64,000 nt of DNA from Trichobilharzia regenti (GCA_944472135.2 OX235262.1:28381362-28445361), one strand, 5' to 3'; counted from the first letter of the stretch, positions 1 to 15,100 are shown. The notes: generated from the sequence alone by a model not told the origin. A program made the numbers and translations.

Positions 1-72
1 CACGTTAACCTTGCTGTGATTGGTTGTTGAATCAGCCTTGCTCATATTTTCTCACGGCCTGCTCTCACCACA
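1..72 (-). mobile_element. LTR end fragment, gypsy family of the 57964 element
   Basis: The first 72 bases match the terminal part of the LTRs at 57964-58315, 62154-62505 and 50811-51166. They share the CTGTGATTGGTTGTTGAA stretch and the closing TCTCACCACA. The rest of the LTR lies outside the window, so this may be a solo LTR or the edge of a longer element. Orientation is given as that of the coding strand of the complete copy. No target duplication can be checked. Confidence 0.75.
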
Positions 73-255
73 CTACTTTATTTTATTTATCAAGAATTAG
101 ATGACTACCAAAATATGACTAGTGGTTGACTGCATTTTCCAAATGAATGCTCAACAACTCAGTGTGTAGTGGGTTTTGTGTCAGTTGATATCACTTTTTT
201 CAAAATATCTTTCTGTCTATATAAGTCTATCTTTTTGTTCTGTTAAAAGCTGTAT

Positions 256-480
256 CATCCGTCGGTGGTACAGCGGTTAGGATGCTCGCTTTGAAGTTTC
301 AGTAGCAGAGGTGTTATCTTTTAAAGGATAAGGTCGATGAGGCCTCATGTCCAACTTCTCCTTTTTACTGGGCTTATTACTGGATAATTGAGGCAGAGGA
401 GTGTCTCATCAGAGGATTGAACTCCAGACTATCCTTCCTTAGTTGACCAGTTTTGTACCAGTGAATTAATTACAGATGCA
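256..480 (+). repeat. Degenerate SINE-like repeat with a tRNA-type head
   Basis: Bases 256-290 resemble the GTCGGTGGCACAGTGGTTAGG head (A-box-like) shared by the SINEs at 34372, 49848 and 63532. The downstream part does not match them clearly, so only the head supports the call. Confidence 0.3.
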
Positions 481-589
481 ATGAGCACCACTGATCAACA
501 CATAACTACAAATTTTAAACAATTTTATTATGTTTTTCAACTAAATATATGTGCACACAAAATATGCATGATGAAAAATATATTTTCAT

Positions 590-1140
590 CAATTCATTAT
601 TATCATACATATTATTACTATTATTATTATTGTTATTTCATTTAATGGTATTAATAATAATAATAATAAAAACACAGAAGTAATATTATGATGAGTACAG
701 ATCAACTTTTCTCTTTCTTTCTTGCTTTCCACAAACACATAAAAAGAACAAAAAAGTGAATGAATGAGTGAGTGAGGAAATGAAGAATGATACATGTGCC
801 ATGGATAAATATATCGGCTATTATAAAAGCATGAAATGTGTAACACCGAGTCACTTGTGTGTATACATGTAAGAACAAAACAAAGGGGAACAAAGATAAA
901 CCAACAAACAAAAAAATGCATTATAAAACAAAAAAGGATTATCATTATTATTATTATCAGCAGTAGTCGTAGTATTCTTAACATCGTCATCATCATAGTC
1001 ATAAATATTCCCCCTTTTATGATATTGAGTATTGTACAGAATACAATTAGAATGGGATGTATGGCATTGTGTGTTATTCAGCTTAAGGAATGACTTCAGT
1101 AATAGTAATAGTAATGATAATAATAATAATAATGGTTAGT
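590..1140. repeat. ATT/TAA-rich low-complexity sequence
   Basis: Runs of TTA, ATT and TAA trinucleotides recur at 597-668, 942-965 and 1107-1135. The stretch lies immediately downstream of the DAW1 stop codon and probably includes its 3' UTR. The open frames here are low-complexity and look accidental. No polyadenylation signal was identified with confidence. Confidence 0.6.
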
Positions 1141-1161
1141 TAGTTATTTTGTTAACATTCT

Positions 1162-1359
1162 TTATTTCCATATACGACATGTATTATCTTTTGATCCGGT
1201 AATGATTGTATCACTTTCATAATTGAATGCACAGCTGAATACCTCATCTGTATGCCCCGAGAGAACGTCTTTACATTCACCAGTTTCACAATCCCAAAGA
1301 CGAGCTGTTTTATCTGCACTTGCTGTTAACACTAGACTACCACGAGAATTGAAACAAAC
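1162..1359 (-). CDS. DAW1: DAW1 exon 9 (stop codon)
   Basis: The final exon follows a TATTAG acceptor. It encodes [30 protein letters not shown] and the C-terminal [13 protein letters not shown], ending at TAA (1164-1162). The last motif is diagnostic for DAW1 and shows the C-terminus is complete. Confidence 0.95.
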   Translation of the reverse strand, partial: VCFNSRGSLVLTASADKTARLWDCETGECKDVLSGHTDEVFSCAFNYESDTIITGSKDNTCRIWK

Positions 1360-4300
1360 CTAATAATAGCAAATAATAATAATGACAATAATAATAATAG
1401 TCGTAATAATAGTAGTATTATAGTGGTGTGATACAGATAATGTCTACTAAGGGAATATAATTATCACATGTTCCCACAGTTCAATTCGGCATTAACAACG
1501 GAATACAATATACCTATTTGAACATTCTATTTCATGTCGTATGATGTAAACCGAAATCACACGCTCGCTGATTGATTGGTTAATGAATATAAACTGGAGA
1601 TATATAAGCAGCGGTTTGATCAGTGAAAAATATACCTTGGTTCCTGTGTTTCGCCTTCTGTTGTTACAATATCGTTCTTACATTTTACAGATTATTTGAT
1701 GATTTCGCTTAGTGTTTAATCAGTACAAATGCCCATTCATTGAATAACATTTGTATTTAGCGGAATTCTTATGCATTCATATATGAAATATTAACAATCA
1801 ACATGAGTATTTAAACAATACAAAGATAGAAATAGTCAATCACCACATCCGCCACACGTTGAATGTCTCCTTGCGTATTTATAATGATATCGCGGTTTGC
1901 TTGCCAGTCTTTGCGATCTTCTAACTGATTCGGTGATATCATTTCCATCAGTATCATCTAGACTTATTTCTGAATTATCAACAAAGTCGGGATTAGTAGC
2001 GGAGTCATATAATCATAATCGGAACGACCTACCTCATTTTCTCACTTGATCAAGTGTCTGTTATGAACTGAGTGATTTTGATGTCTAATATCTTCACCAT
2101 TCGATTTCCCATTTTTGTAGTGTGATACCAATAGAAGGTCTATAATCATTCCCTCTGTAATAATGTACATTAGAAGTCGTGGACATCAGATGCTTTCTGA
2201 GAATTCGGGATTTGAATAGTTTTGCAGGACTTTCACGGGTACTTGTATGCTCCGCATTGCGATACTGAAGTAAGAAGTTATCCACACATCTCTCTAGCTC
2301 ATCAAAATTTTGAGGACTCATTGATGCTATAGCACTCTTTAATGTTCGTACAAAATTTTCTGCCAACCCGTTTGACTGAGGATGACGTGGTGCTGTGTAC
2401 AAATGACGACAACCTACGTGTTGAGCCAATCATTGAAGTTCTTCTCCGTAAAATGAGTACCATTGTCAGTAACTAAGACATCTGGAATTCCTTCTCGACT
2501 AAAAATCTTAACTTTATTATTGTTCCCTTGGCTTCTGAATGGAACATACGGCTTCAACAACACATCTCCACTTTGTTCTATTCTCTGATGTCCTCTTCAG
2601 CTGACTAACCATACGATTGTCCATAATCTCTTATCTCCTCCTCCATGTCATGCTCACACCGACAACCCACTCGTCGCCGCTTCCTATTGGGATTCCACTC
2701 GAGTGATGGTCTGCGTTGCTCGTGATGTCATTCTACCGTTTCCTCAGTGTATGCGCAATCCACCCATCTCCATTTTATTATGCATATTGTTGTGCGATCG
2801 ACTTTTGGTTGGTGTGTTTCCAGCCAGAGTATCTTGTTGCCGATTCTTTTTGGCCATTTACTATTCAGTATGGAGCCAGCGAAATTGGCAGCTGTTGATA
2901 AAAGTCTACAGTAGCCTGTTGGAAATCCTCCTTTTCGTGACACGCTGACTAAGTTTCTAACCCGTATAGAAGGACAGATTTGACATTGGTGTTGAAAATC
3001 CAAATCTTGTTTATTTTTTGCTGAGGCGGAGTGCAGAAGATTTCCAGACTGGTTTCAGGTTGATGAAGGCGTATCTTGCTTTGCCTTTCCGATTCTGGCT
3101 GATGCTGACATCTTCATCTGTTCCACCGGATGAAGATTTAATTCATGTAAAAAATATCTCTAAAAGTTCTTTAACAGTGAATACCAGTTTGTTGACCATT
3201 TGAAGGAAAACTTATCCTCATTATTGGATACTTTTCCAGTGATTTCAGACTATTAACTGTCTAAGTGCTCTATTGTTTTATAAGCGTTTTTCTTCCACTT
3301 ACAAGTAGTGTGTAACTAAATTCTAATGGAAATCTAATGATACATTTTTTTTTCGAAGACTAATATAATCTGAATAAAAATATAAGGAAATAATTTTAAT
3401 TTGAGATAACAGTTCATGATATTTGATACTACTGATCATACGTGGAATGAATGAAATTTAGGCGCTATCAATTGAATGTTTAGTAGATTAGGATATTGAT
3501 TTGTGATCCATTTGTACGTACTTTTCAACTTTATTCATCTAAACAATCATGTATAGTCATCAACAAGAGGTGTTCACCTACCTGCCGCTCACTTATAATT
3601 TGAAGTTATATAATTTAGATATTCTCCTTTTTGTAGGGTCAGAGATAAACAAATATATTTTACTGGTAGAAAACAGTGATGAGAAAGGTATGAATTGATT
3701 TCTAATTTTTAGTTATCTCGTTGATATATGTTCACTGTCTACTATTTATTATGATTGCTTTCCTTTGGTTCCTAGAGGAACAAAGGCCTTCAACAGCACG
3801 TCTCCATTGCATTCGGTTCTCTGCAAACGTTTCCATCACCTGGATCCATGTCTGTCCACATGCTTTCATATCCTCTTCACATGACCTCCTTCATGTCATC
3901 CTCGCACTGACGACCAAATGACTCACCGCTTCCCATTCGTGTTCCACTCCAGTGATGGTTTGGCGTGTGATGGATGTCAGTTGATGGTTTGTTTTCTCAG
4001 AATATGGTCAGCCAATCCACCTCCATTTCTTCTTGTTTATTCGTTGCACAATCGGTTCCCACGTGGTTGGTTCGCACTCAGAGGTGCCTGTTGCTAATCT
4101 TTTCTGGCAGGCCATCTGATCCATTGTATTGATGGAAGACAGCTGTTGATGAGGTTTTCTGTTCTGTTTGAAGTTCCCACCTGTGACTCAGAGCGAAGTC
4201 TCTGTTCTTTAGAGTTAGTTACCTGCACTGACTTCACATTTGAGTTGGATCTCCAGATCTTGTTTGTCATGCTAAATGCTGCTATTTTCCACACAGACTA

Positions 4301-6080
4301 AAGTGTAATAAATGCTTGCCTTGCTTTCCCCATCCTCGCTTTGATATCTTCATCAGTTCCGTCCGCCTGTAGTTGAAACAATGCTTCCCAGGGAGATAGG
4401 TAAAGTAGATGGCTACTTTCAGATTTCTCCCATTTGTCCTGGCTGATTGTTGTTTGTTGTTGTGGTTGGTGTTGCTGTTGGCCAGGAATCTTTATCACCT
4501 CTGTTTTCTCTATGTTCACCTGAAGGCCTATCTTTGATGCTTCCTTTCATGCTGAACTTTGAGTCATTTTCAGTAATATGGATTTCAGAAAGCTCCTTTT
4601 CCGACTAAAGAACAGTAAATGAATTAAAATTATCAGTGTTTTCAATACCTTTCTTAGACACTGTGAAAAAATATACAAGTTTCAGTTTAAGAGATCTGTA
4701 GACAAAGAGGTAGAAGTATACACAGAAGAGCTTCATTTATTTGAACATAGTTTACAGTAGTAAAAAAAAACAGGAGGCCTACTGAAATACGCCAAACAAA
4801 AAAAGTAGGCTGAGAGACAGTACTTGCATAAACGTTAGTGAAAATTTCCGACATTATGATAATGTTTCAAGTTTGACCACGGATTTATATCACTGTGCGT
4901 TGGTGGCACAGACGTAGGTGGTTCGGAGTCCGATCCCCGACTGACACACTCCTAAACCTCTCCAAGCTCGTAATAAGACCGTCAAAGAAGCGAGGTTAGG
5001 CGTGAGACTAGCTACCCTATCCTGTAAAAATAAGCATCACTGCTACCGAAACTTCAGAGCTCTAGCTTGAAGCCCTATGTTCCACTCGGAACGTAAAGGA
5101 ACCATTGGACAGTCGTTTCATTCCAGTTCGGGACTAATCGGCAGTACGCTCCCACCGACCGGGGTTCCGACCCAGGACCTTCCGGTTACAAAGCAAGCCT
5201 ATAGACCATTTAGTCACTGGGATCCAACTCAATAGCCAGCCCATGAGTTCTAACTTTTACCAAATTGTGACTTTAGCGCGACTGGCACCAACCAATATCA
5301 TCCGTAGCGAGTATTGGTGGTGACTCCCGACAGAGTGGACCCCACTGGTCACGAATTCTCACTAGAATTTCAAGCAACTTCGTCATGTAGCCAGTCACTA
5401 GTCAGTATCAGATTAATTTCCAAGGGATCTAATTTTCTTCAATTTTGACCACGGACTGATATTAGTTAGAGAACCATTGACAGCCAGTAAGGAGTACTGA
5501 TATGTGTTTGAAATGCTGAAAGTTTTCAACCAGTGATTCCCATCATCATCATCAGACCACCAACAAGACAACCCTAAGCCTGCTTATATATCTCAGAGTA
5601 GGAGTAGGAAGATTCAACGGATCCTTTGAAGGTTATAATTTCTGAATGATAAGACGTCTAACTACTAGATGTAAGTTAATGTTTAGATAAGGTATTCTAT
5701 AATAAGATTTTTATTATTATTATTATATACACACATCTTATAACTTGATATCAGTTAAAATAAAATGGATAAAACTAACAAATTAACTTGTTTTTCAAAA
5801 AACTTGTTTTAATTAGAACTTAAAACTTACCTTACTAACTTCACCTTTATGACCTATAAGTGTAGATAAAAATTTAACACTTTTTGTATCACCGCTTATA
5901 CCAACATTCCAAACACGTACAGTACCATCTGCACTAGCACTGGCTAGACGTCGACCACTAGGATCAAATGTTACATCTAATACCTCATCTTGATGACCTG
6001 TAAGAAGGTGTAATTGTCGACCAGTTCTAGTATCCCATATCTAGAATAAAGAAGCATTTATTTAAAAATGAAAATGAACT

Positions 6081-6131
<51 letters not shown>

Positions 6132-9100
6132 AGTTTAAATTTAATGATTTATATACTTACGTTTATTAAGTTATTAGCATTAAATAGAGAAATGTCAATA
6201 AAAAAACACAATATCGTTTTGTTTCCTCTCAATTATTAAGAAATACAAAACAAAATTGCCTTCCTGGATATCCTCCTTACAAGAAAACCAGGCACTAGCA
6301 TAAAAGGAAATTTGCATCGACATAGTACATGGACAGGACAATATACACATTTTCATAGCTTCGTCCCTCTCCAGTACAAAAATTTTCTAGTGAAAATCCG
6401 TAGCCACAGAGTTAGAGCTATATGCTCACAGGAAGTAATTGAAGATGAATTGAGCATTGTATATGATACCTTGATTGAAAGTAGCTATCCTGACAAATTT
6501 ATCAAGAAACCCTTGAGAAAGAAAGCCGAAAAGGACTACTCACTACCGTAAACAAGAAGCCTTTATATATATAAGACTGCAACTCAAGGGCGATATACCA
6601 AGTGAAATAATTACGAAGAAATTAAGGAAATTAGTTCAAAGAACTTTTAGTGCTAGCAAACTACACGTCTTATTCTCTACACGACCGATGGTGATTTCTT
6701 GACTGAAAGATGAAGTACCTAGACTAGCCACTTCTAATTGTATCTACCAATTCAACTGCGCTTGCGGTGGAGCGAGTTATAGCGATCATCGCTCTAGGAA
6801 CTTGATTCTTCGTGCTCGAGAACATCTCCCAGTATGGCCAAGTAAAGGTGTAGTAAAAACCATCAACAGTTCGATATTAGACCATCTGATCCAAACAGGC
6901 CATAAAGCTGGCTGGCATTGAAGAACCCTTCTCTATCATCTACTGGGTGCCTAATAAATTGCTAAAAACATCAAAGTACTGCATGCTGCAATAAGCAGAG
7001 GCTATCGCAATTCGCGTGAACCAACCAGTGCTTTGTGTGCAAAAGAAGCAAGTCCAGCCACTACTACTTCTCTGGCCTTCATTAGAGACTATTTGTATTA
7101 TTATCTTTCTTAATTTTTTCGACATTCAACTTATTTTATGTTGATGCCATTGAACTGTAATCCATTGCTGTTATTATTGATTCGATGTTATTTAAACAAC
7201 ATTAATGTTGTTAATAACACTAATTCATTCATTCACTATACTGTATATATAACTGGATGAAGAGCAGGTTATCGAAGAGAGTATTCTTTGTTAAGTAACC
7301 ATTCTTTTGAAAATGCAAAAAGTTTTCATCATGAAAATATGACTATTCAAAAGCCGAACAGTACAATGAATATACTTTTTTATCTTGTATTTCAGATTCT
7401 TTTTCTTATTTACTTGAAATGCTTAATGCTGATCTGATACTGACACTATCTTGAACAGGATAATGACTGAAGATGAAACGAAGCTCTAGATAGCATCAGG
7501 ACTGGAAACAACTGCTAGACAGTTAAACGAATGTTCTCATTAAAGTTTCTTTAAGTATTATTTATAATTTACTTCATTGTAACAACGGACTAACTGATCA
7601 TTGTCCTTTAAATCCAGATGATATTATGAAGGTATTGGAACTGTGTCAACGCTCCACGCTATTCACATTTAGAGAGGTTCTTTACCGCCAAATAGAAGGC
7701 ATTGCTATGGGATCACCAGCGTCTTCGTTAGCAGCCATTCTGTTTATGCATTGAATTAGAAACAAATGCAATTATGAGATGCTCTGGTCCCGCAAGAATG
7801 TGGTTACTGAGGATGAAGAGATCAGTAGGGAATTAAAATTGATTCAGTCCACTCTTGAATCAAATAATTATCCCAAAGACTTCATAAAAACATATTTAAA
7901 ATTTGAAGGTAAGGATAAATCGAAATCTGTTGTTAAGAATTGGATTAGCATAAACAACGTCTAAAAGTGGTTCCAAAGACCTCTGAATACTTGACGAAGC
8001 AAGAAAACAGATCAGTGATTGCATTCCACTCGATAGAAGCAGGACACAAGATCGACTTTGATAGGACTAATGTTCTACAGAAAGGTTTTGGTTCGTATAA
8101 AGAAAGAATGACTACAGAAGTCCTATTTGTTATGAGTGAATTCCAAAAGTCTGAAGAGACTTGAAGATGCGGTGTTAGCTGATTCACGGCAAGTCCTGAT
8201 TAATAAATACTTGATTGAAATTACCAGTTGTCTACATTTTCTTATAGAGAGACTAGCAAATGATTTAGAATTGTTTCCCCATACTTGCATACGCGCATAC
8301 ACACCAGTGTATATTGCATAAACACATACATATATTTTCATATTCAGTTATCTACGACCATGAAATTTTAGTCTAATGTAATCACTACAAATCTGATGAA
8401 AAAGTACACATTGTTTACAGTGTTTAACAAAAGTACACTAATATTTGTAAGTTTGAGGTCAAATTTTGATGACATTATATGCAATTTTGTTTGTTTATTA
8501 TATTTTGATGCCTGTTTCATGACTCATATGGCTAGACAAAGTTTTTAAAAAAAAACAAGAAATGTCCTCTTTATGTATACACCTCTGTTATGTTAATTTC
8601 GATTAATTTCCCTGTAGAAGTTCGAACCAGATTGCCGAACAAAACGTTGCAATTACTTATTTCAATTTCTCTGAAATTTTACAAATATAATTTTTTTTAC
8701 ATGTCTTTTTCTCACTTGGAGCCCAATTGTTTTGGAACTATCCGGTCAAATCTTGATCACAGTTCATATAAGGTAAACAGTTCTTTCGGAAGAGAAGTTT
8801 TATCCCCATAGCAAAAATTACTTTCACATAAAACTCTTAGGGTACTAAATTTAATTTTGGGATATTTTGATTCCCATGTTTTCAGAATAGTTCTTCATCA
8901 AAGTACCACTAGACAATTAAACTGGTTATCTCAATTAGGGACCTATCCAATGTCACTTATTAGGATTATCTTATTATTTTCTCCATCTACCTGGCGAATA
9001 GAACACAGGGCTTCAGGCTGGAGCTTTGAAGGTACAGTGGCGGTGATGTTTCCTTTTACGGGGTAGGGTTGGAAATGAGAAATTAAGGTATTTGGTAGCC

Positions 9101-12100
9101 CAAGATTTAAGCAGGCCGCCAAGGTCAAGGTCACCAAGAGGTTGCTAGCTTCACTCTCAGCCTTCCCTCTTCACCTACCTTACTGCTGATTTAGCTAATT
9201 CTAGGAGCGCGTCGGTCAGGGATCGAACTCTGGACTAAGTGAGGCGTGGTGACAAGCGCGTTCTACTGCTGAACCACTGACCAACCAGTATCGCTTACAG
9301 CAAAATGTTCTGTTTATTAAATTGTAGGAAGGCAGTAAATCGTTTGTATGGTATTTTTACAACGGTAATCGAATAAGCTGACTGATATTGCTCTAAAGGC
9401 GTATTTATTGTTTTTAAATCCACTAAATATTTAACATTTTGTGATATGTTAATTGATCTAGAGAGTCATAAATGCAAATTTTTGTTGGTGTTTGTATGTA
9501 TGTCTATTAAGTTAATCACTAACAAACTTATCAACGTAGAGATTTCATCACAAATCCATCAGCTGAAGTTGATGCACTTCGCAAAAGCAGCACACATATA
9601 AGTAACGTACACAAATGTAGTCGAACTACAATCCACAAAGATAGGAATAAAATCTGGGTCTGTAACTACATGAATGGTTCAAACGAACTGTCAATGACTT
9701 CATGAATTGACGACATACTTTTATCCTACAATCCTTGGCTCTTTCCACTTAATTTTTCATCAGCTAATATCGGAGATGGGCTGGCGTATGAAAAATATGT
9801 TTTAGTTACCTTATCAGTCGACACAGCCTCATCGATTGACTTCTCATCTGTACAACTAATATTATTGTTACTGACTATACTGCCTCAACTAACATGAGAG
9901 ATTAGGAATAAGCACCTATGATCAAAAACTGCTATCATTTCGATATCTTTCAGCTGTAAAGTAAGCTGAAAAGAACTACTGAACTATACACAACCCCCTT
10001 TGATGGATGGCCGGATATTACTTTTTATTTTTTGATTTTTATTTTTGATTTACAGCTTGATTTATGACATCACTAAGGATGAGGCAAATTGGTAAATACC
10101 AAAATTATGCTAACGCTCAACAAATTTGTAAGAGAAAGTGGAGATGGATCGGGGATACACTGAGGAAGCCACCGAATGACATCGCACGCCAGGCCATTGC
10201 TCTAGGGGCATCCAAATGGGAAGCGGCGGCGAGTAGGTCGTCAGTGCGAGGGTGACATGGAGGAGATCGTGTGAGAAAGAGATGAGAGGGTTTGGTCAAT
10301 CGTGGACCCAGCTGAGGAGGACGGCAGAAAACAGAAAAAAATGGAGACGTTTTGTTGAAGCCTTATGTTCTACTTGGAACATAAGGGAATAATAATAGTA
10401 TATAATATAACTTCCCAAATAAGTAAAATTGGTCAACACGTCGAGCCATTTCATTGGTCTATTCATAAACTAGAAGTCGATGCAAATCAGTTTTGCAAAA
10501 TCACCTTACATTTATGACAGAGAAGAACGGCATGTAAAACAATCCTAGGCATTAAAAAAACTCTGAGTTTTATCAACGAAATTTTCCACTGCGAGTAAAT
10601 CACTGCCTGAAATATAGCATGATTCTGATTGCAAGTGAAAATAAAACATGTGTAACTTTGATAAATAGCAGCATTTTCTAACTATTTTATTTTATTTCTT
10701 TACGTTTCGAGTGGAATATAGGGCTTCAAGCTAGAAATTTGAAGTTTCGATAACAGTGATGCTTATTTTTACAGGGTATGGTAGCTAGCCTCACGCTCAA
10801 CCTTCCCTCTTTAACGGTCTTGTTACCAGCTTGGAGAGGTTTAGGAGTGCATCGGCCAGACCACGAACTGCAGCAAGGAGTAAAGGACAGCTGTTTCGTC
10901 ACACTAATTGGGGACTCTTCATCAGTACGCACCCGCCGCCAAGGTTCGAACCCAGGACGTTCTGGTTACAGGGCGAGCTCACAGACCATTAAGCCGCTGG
11001 GATCCAATCTAATGCTGAAGAGTCCCAAACAAAGACAAAACAGCTGTCCAGTACTCCCAGGTTTACCAATCGGTCTCTAATTGATGAAATCCTTCAACCA
11101 ATGAAACAAACAAAATCCCTACAAAACCAATACTATTTTAACAAATTTATTTATTATTTGTTAGTATCGTCTTTCACACTCAACTAGTCATAAAATTTGG
11201 TTATCTTTATACAATTATTCCCTTTCATGAATTTGAATAAAGGCAGAACAACGGTTTATATATTTTCCATTTAATGCTACTAACAGGTTTGTTTGATTAT
11301 GTAAAGTCTGTCCTTTATTAACCAATGGTCACAATCTATCTATAAGATTAATGTATGTGTAAAACGTGGGTACTGTGGTAGTAGGGAATTTGTATATTAG
11401 CTACATCACATAGTAAAGCAGTTTTATTTACTGGATGACGTTTCGAACACAGTTTGTTGTTCATAGTCATATCAATTATAATCACACAACTTCGAAGTTT
11501 CCGTTTTATAGTTTTCTTTATTCCTTTCTATTGGTTGAGAGGGTGATAAGATTTTCCGGATGTCCAGGACAGGTGTTGATTCATTTCTATTACACATAGA
11601 ATGAGATAAGATGACCGTTTAGAAGAGGGAGAGATTGATCACGGAAGCTTTATTTATCGAACCAATTGAAAATACGTGCAACAGAAATGATTCAACACAT
11701 TTCCAGTTGGACATCTGGAAAATTCAACTACCTCAACAACCAATAGAAGGGAATAAAAAAAACTATAAAACAAAAGTTTTGAAGTTATGCAGTTATAACT
11801 GACATGACTATGTTCGAAATGTCATCCAGCAGGTAGTGCTGTTTCACTGTGTGATATATCTAATAAACAAATTAATATGGAATTACATACTACCGCAGCC
11901 TGCATGATATTCTGTTTTTCTATGTAAAAGCATTATTTCTAGAGTTCTTTTAAGTCTGAACTCCCAGGAGTTATCATCATCGTCATCATCACTGTCATCG
12001 AAATTCAATCAATATCAGATATATCAGTGATTGAAATATTGCGGCCAATTGAAGTCGTCATATCATGTTTGTATCATTTGTCAAACGTTAGCTTACTAAG

Positions 12101-15100
12101 AAATTCAGTTAATTGGTGCAGAATATATACAATTGAGAATTTCTCTAACAACATGTCAACATTTGTATTGAGTGGTCGACATTTTCTCATAGATATTCGG
12201 AAACTACACAATGCTGTGTAATATGAAGACAACCTATCGGATGTTATACACTCACTGAATTCTATTCTAGACAACCTGTGGCATATGTTTAACTCCAAAG
12301 AATTTCACCTGTATGATAAGTGGAACAACATCTATGCAAAATTTCACATCATTAATAAGTAACAAATAAACAAGCCCGTACTAACGATCACTTTGAGGAG
12401 TCTTTGAGATATATCAATTTCAAGTATTGGTTTTGTAGGGATTTTGTTTGATTGGATGGGGGATTTCATCATGAGCTGATATCAGTAAGAGAACCACTGG
12501 AAAACCTGGGAGTACTAGACAGCTGTTTCGTCAGCTTACTTTGGGACTCTTCATCAGTACGCAGTACGAAGAAGAGATTGCGAAATGGTCGCGCTATATC
12601 GTGGATTGGCAGATGTTAGAATTCATGAGCTGGGCAGTGGGTCAGGCTGAGACCCAGTGGCTGCTGAATGGTCTACGAGCTGGCTAGGCTTGTAACCAGA
12701 AGGTCCTGGGTTCGAATGTTGGTGGTGTGTGCGTGCTGCTGAAGAGTTCCGAACTTGGACGATACAGCTGTCTACTATATCACTTTAAACTACTCATCAA
12801 ACAATGTATCACGGCTATCACTTCATTATAGCACACTCGATTTACGTTAAAACTATCAGTTCATTTTGTCATACATAAATGTTATTTAGATAGACAGAGG
12901 TTGTAGTCTAGCTTAGGAATCCCTAATGATATGCATTCATCACACAGACTCCGGTTAAGCTTAGATGACCACGTTAACATTCAGCCAAATGATTACGAAT
13001 GTAATTCCATACTTCAAGTGGACACTAGTAACTAGCGTGATGTGTTTAGTCCCTTCTTCGGTGTAGACTGATTTTTTTCAGTCAGGTTTGCAATGTGGTC
13101 ACCATTCTCGGTAGCTCGCCATCACGGTGCACTATAAATTATTGATATTAGATGGTTCGAGGTAATCAGCCACAGGAAGCCTTGCTTCACCTAGGTTTAG
13201 TGCTAGTTGGCACTCACCAACCAGCAGGACGTATCTGCAATCCCCTTGAAGGAACTCGTGTTTCTTCTGAGATTCGAACTCACGTCACCCAGTGCCGCAG
13301 AAGGGACACGAATTCCTTCAAGGTGACTGCAGATACGCCCTGTTGATTGGTGAGTGCCGACTAGCACGAAATCTAGGTGAAGCCAGGCTTCCTGTGGCCG
13401 ACTGCCTCCAATCATCTAACATCAATGTAATCCCATATTGGATAAATTTTGTTTTAAATATTACACAGCGATGCAGTATTAACAAATGCATGACGTTTCC
13501 AGCATAAATTATTGTCACTCATAATCATATCAACTTTAGTCACACGGTTTCACAATTTGTCTTATATATATTTTTCTCTCTCCCTGTTCTCCTTGCTTGT
13601 CACTTTCCATTTCTCCGGTTCAGGCGGCGTTGCGTCATTCCAACTGCAAATGTGCGGTGTTGAAATCCGACTGAAATGACAATTTAGAACATTTGTTAGA
13701 CATGTTTATGAATATATGTGTATTTATTTTCCTTTAACATATTCATCGTCATACTTACTCGAACAGTTTTATCCATTGATGCCGTGGCCACTAATGAGGT
13801 ATCATAAGTGAATGAAGCAGCAGAAACTTCAGCAGCATGTCCAATTAAATGATGTGTTCGTTCACCAGTTCTTACATCCCATAAACAAACAGTATGATCA
13901 AAGCTTCCAGTTAGCATAAGACGTCCATTGCCTGCACCACATATAGAGTCTGCGTATAAACTGCTATCACCGTTATTTGACATTCCATATGTTGTCACTG
14001 AATTACACTGAGAGAATTGTAATGCAATCACTTCAGCAGTATGACCATTTAAACTAGCCAACTCGTTACCAGTCTCTACATCCCATAACTTTGCTAGTGT
14101 ATCCATGCTACCTGAAATCAATCATAATATTACATAGGATTATATAAATATGTACACAATTTATTTTCTCTAAATAGTATCCAATTTAGCAGTCAACTGT
14201 CTCTCTGTTTTCGACATAGAACTTTGCATTGATGTGCGGCAGTCCAAGTGGCCACTCTCCATGTAGTAGACAAAGCAAGAGAAGAAGGTAGAAGAAATGC
14301 ATAATAGAGACAGTAAACAGAAGTATAGTAAGGTAAAGTAGGAATAGTAATAGCGAATAACAATATAGTTTCATTGGAAATCATAAGTCACAGGGAGTGG
14401 ATGAATCTGCGCCATTGAAACGACTTTGAGCCATATCACCAATTGTTTCCAACCATTGGTTTTGACCGTCCCTAGGACCCCAACAAGTCAGGAAGTCTAC
14501 ACCTTCCTACGTGACTGGCTTAAACTAGCTGTTGTAGATATCAGTGACCGGCGCCAAGTTTTGGTTTGACCGCCGCTAGCTCTTTTCCAGCCTAACGCAT
14601 CCTATGTCAGCCAACATTGCCCGTCGAGGAAGGCGATAGTTAATACTCATCAAAACTTTGTAATGTAGCCACTAAACTTACTGACATAACATATATAGTT
14701 GCATCACATTTCATTTCAAATTCATTTTAAGAGGAGTTAGCGAAAAGATTTCCAACTTCAGCCTACTAGGCAACGAATGTAAGGTTACTGAGTGTTGCCA
14801 GTATACTTTCTTTTATAGAAATACCAACAAATATGGGACTTTGATTGACTGCTTATTATTGAAATAGTTCTACTATCTAACACTGAAACGTGGACACTTC
14901 ATGTATATATTTTTTTAAAACTAACTAAAGTAAGATTCGAACCAGTAATCTCCAGATCACTAAGCAAACATTACCGGTGTTGACCTAGTTAGCCGTTGGT
15001 TTTAGTATCTTAGTTAGTAGGGAGGCTTTTGGTTCGAATTCCACAGTGACACATAATCTTATTGTATTTCCAATCATAGCCCATTACATAAAGTTATTCA

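Noticed and set aside
589..1002. 137-codon minus-strand frame
   Set aside because: Composition is dominated by Ile/Leu/Phe from ATT-rich low-complexity sequence; no domain, and it sits in the presumed DAW1 3' UTR.
13696..14121. Separate WD40 genes at 13.7, 15.1 and 33.9 kb
   Set aside because: They join in phase with consensus splice sites into one DAW1 protein; treating them as separate genes would be wrong.
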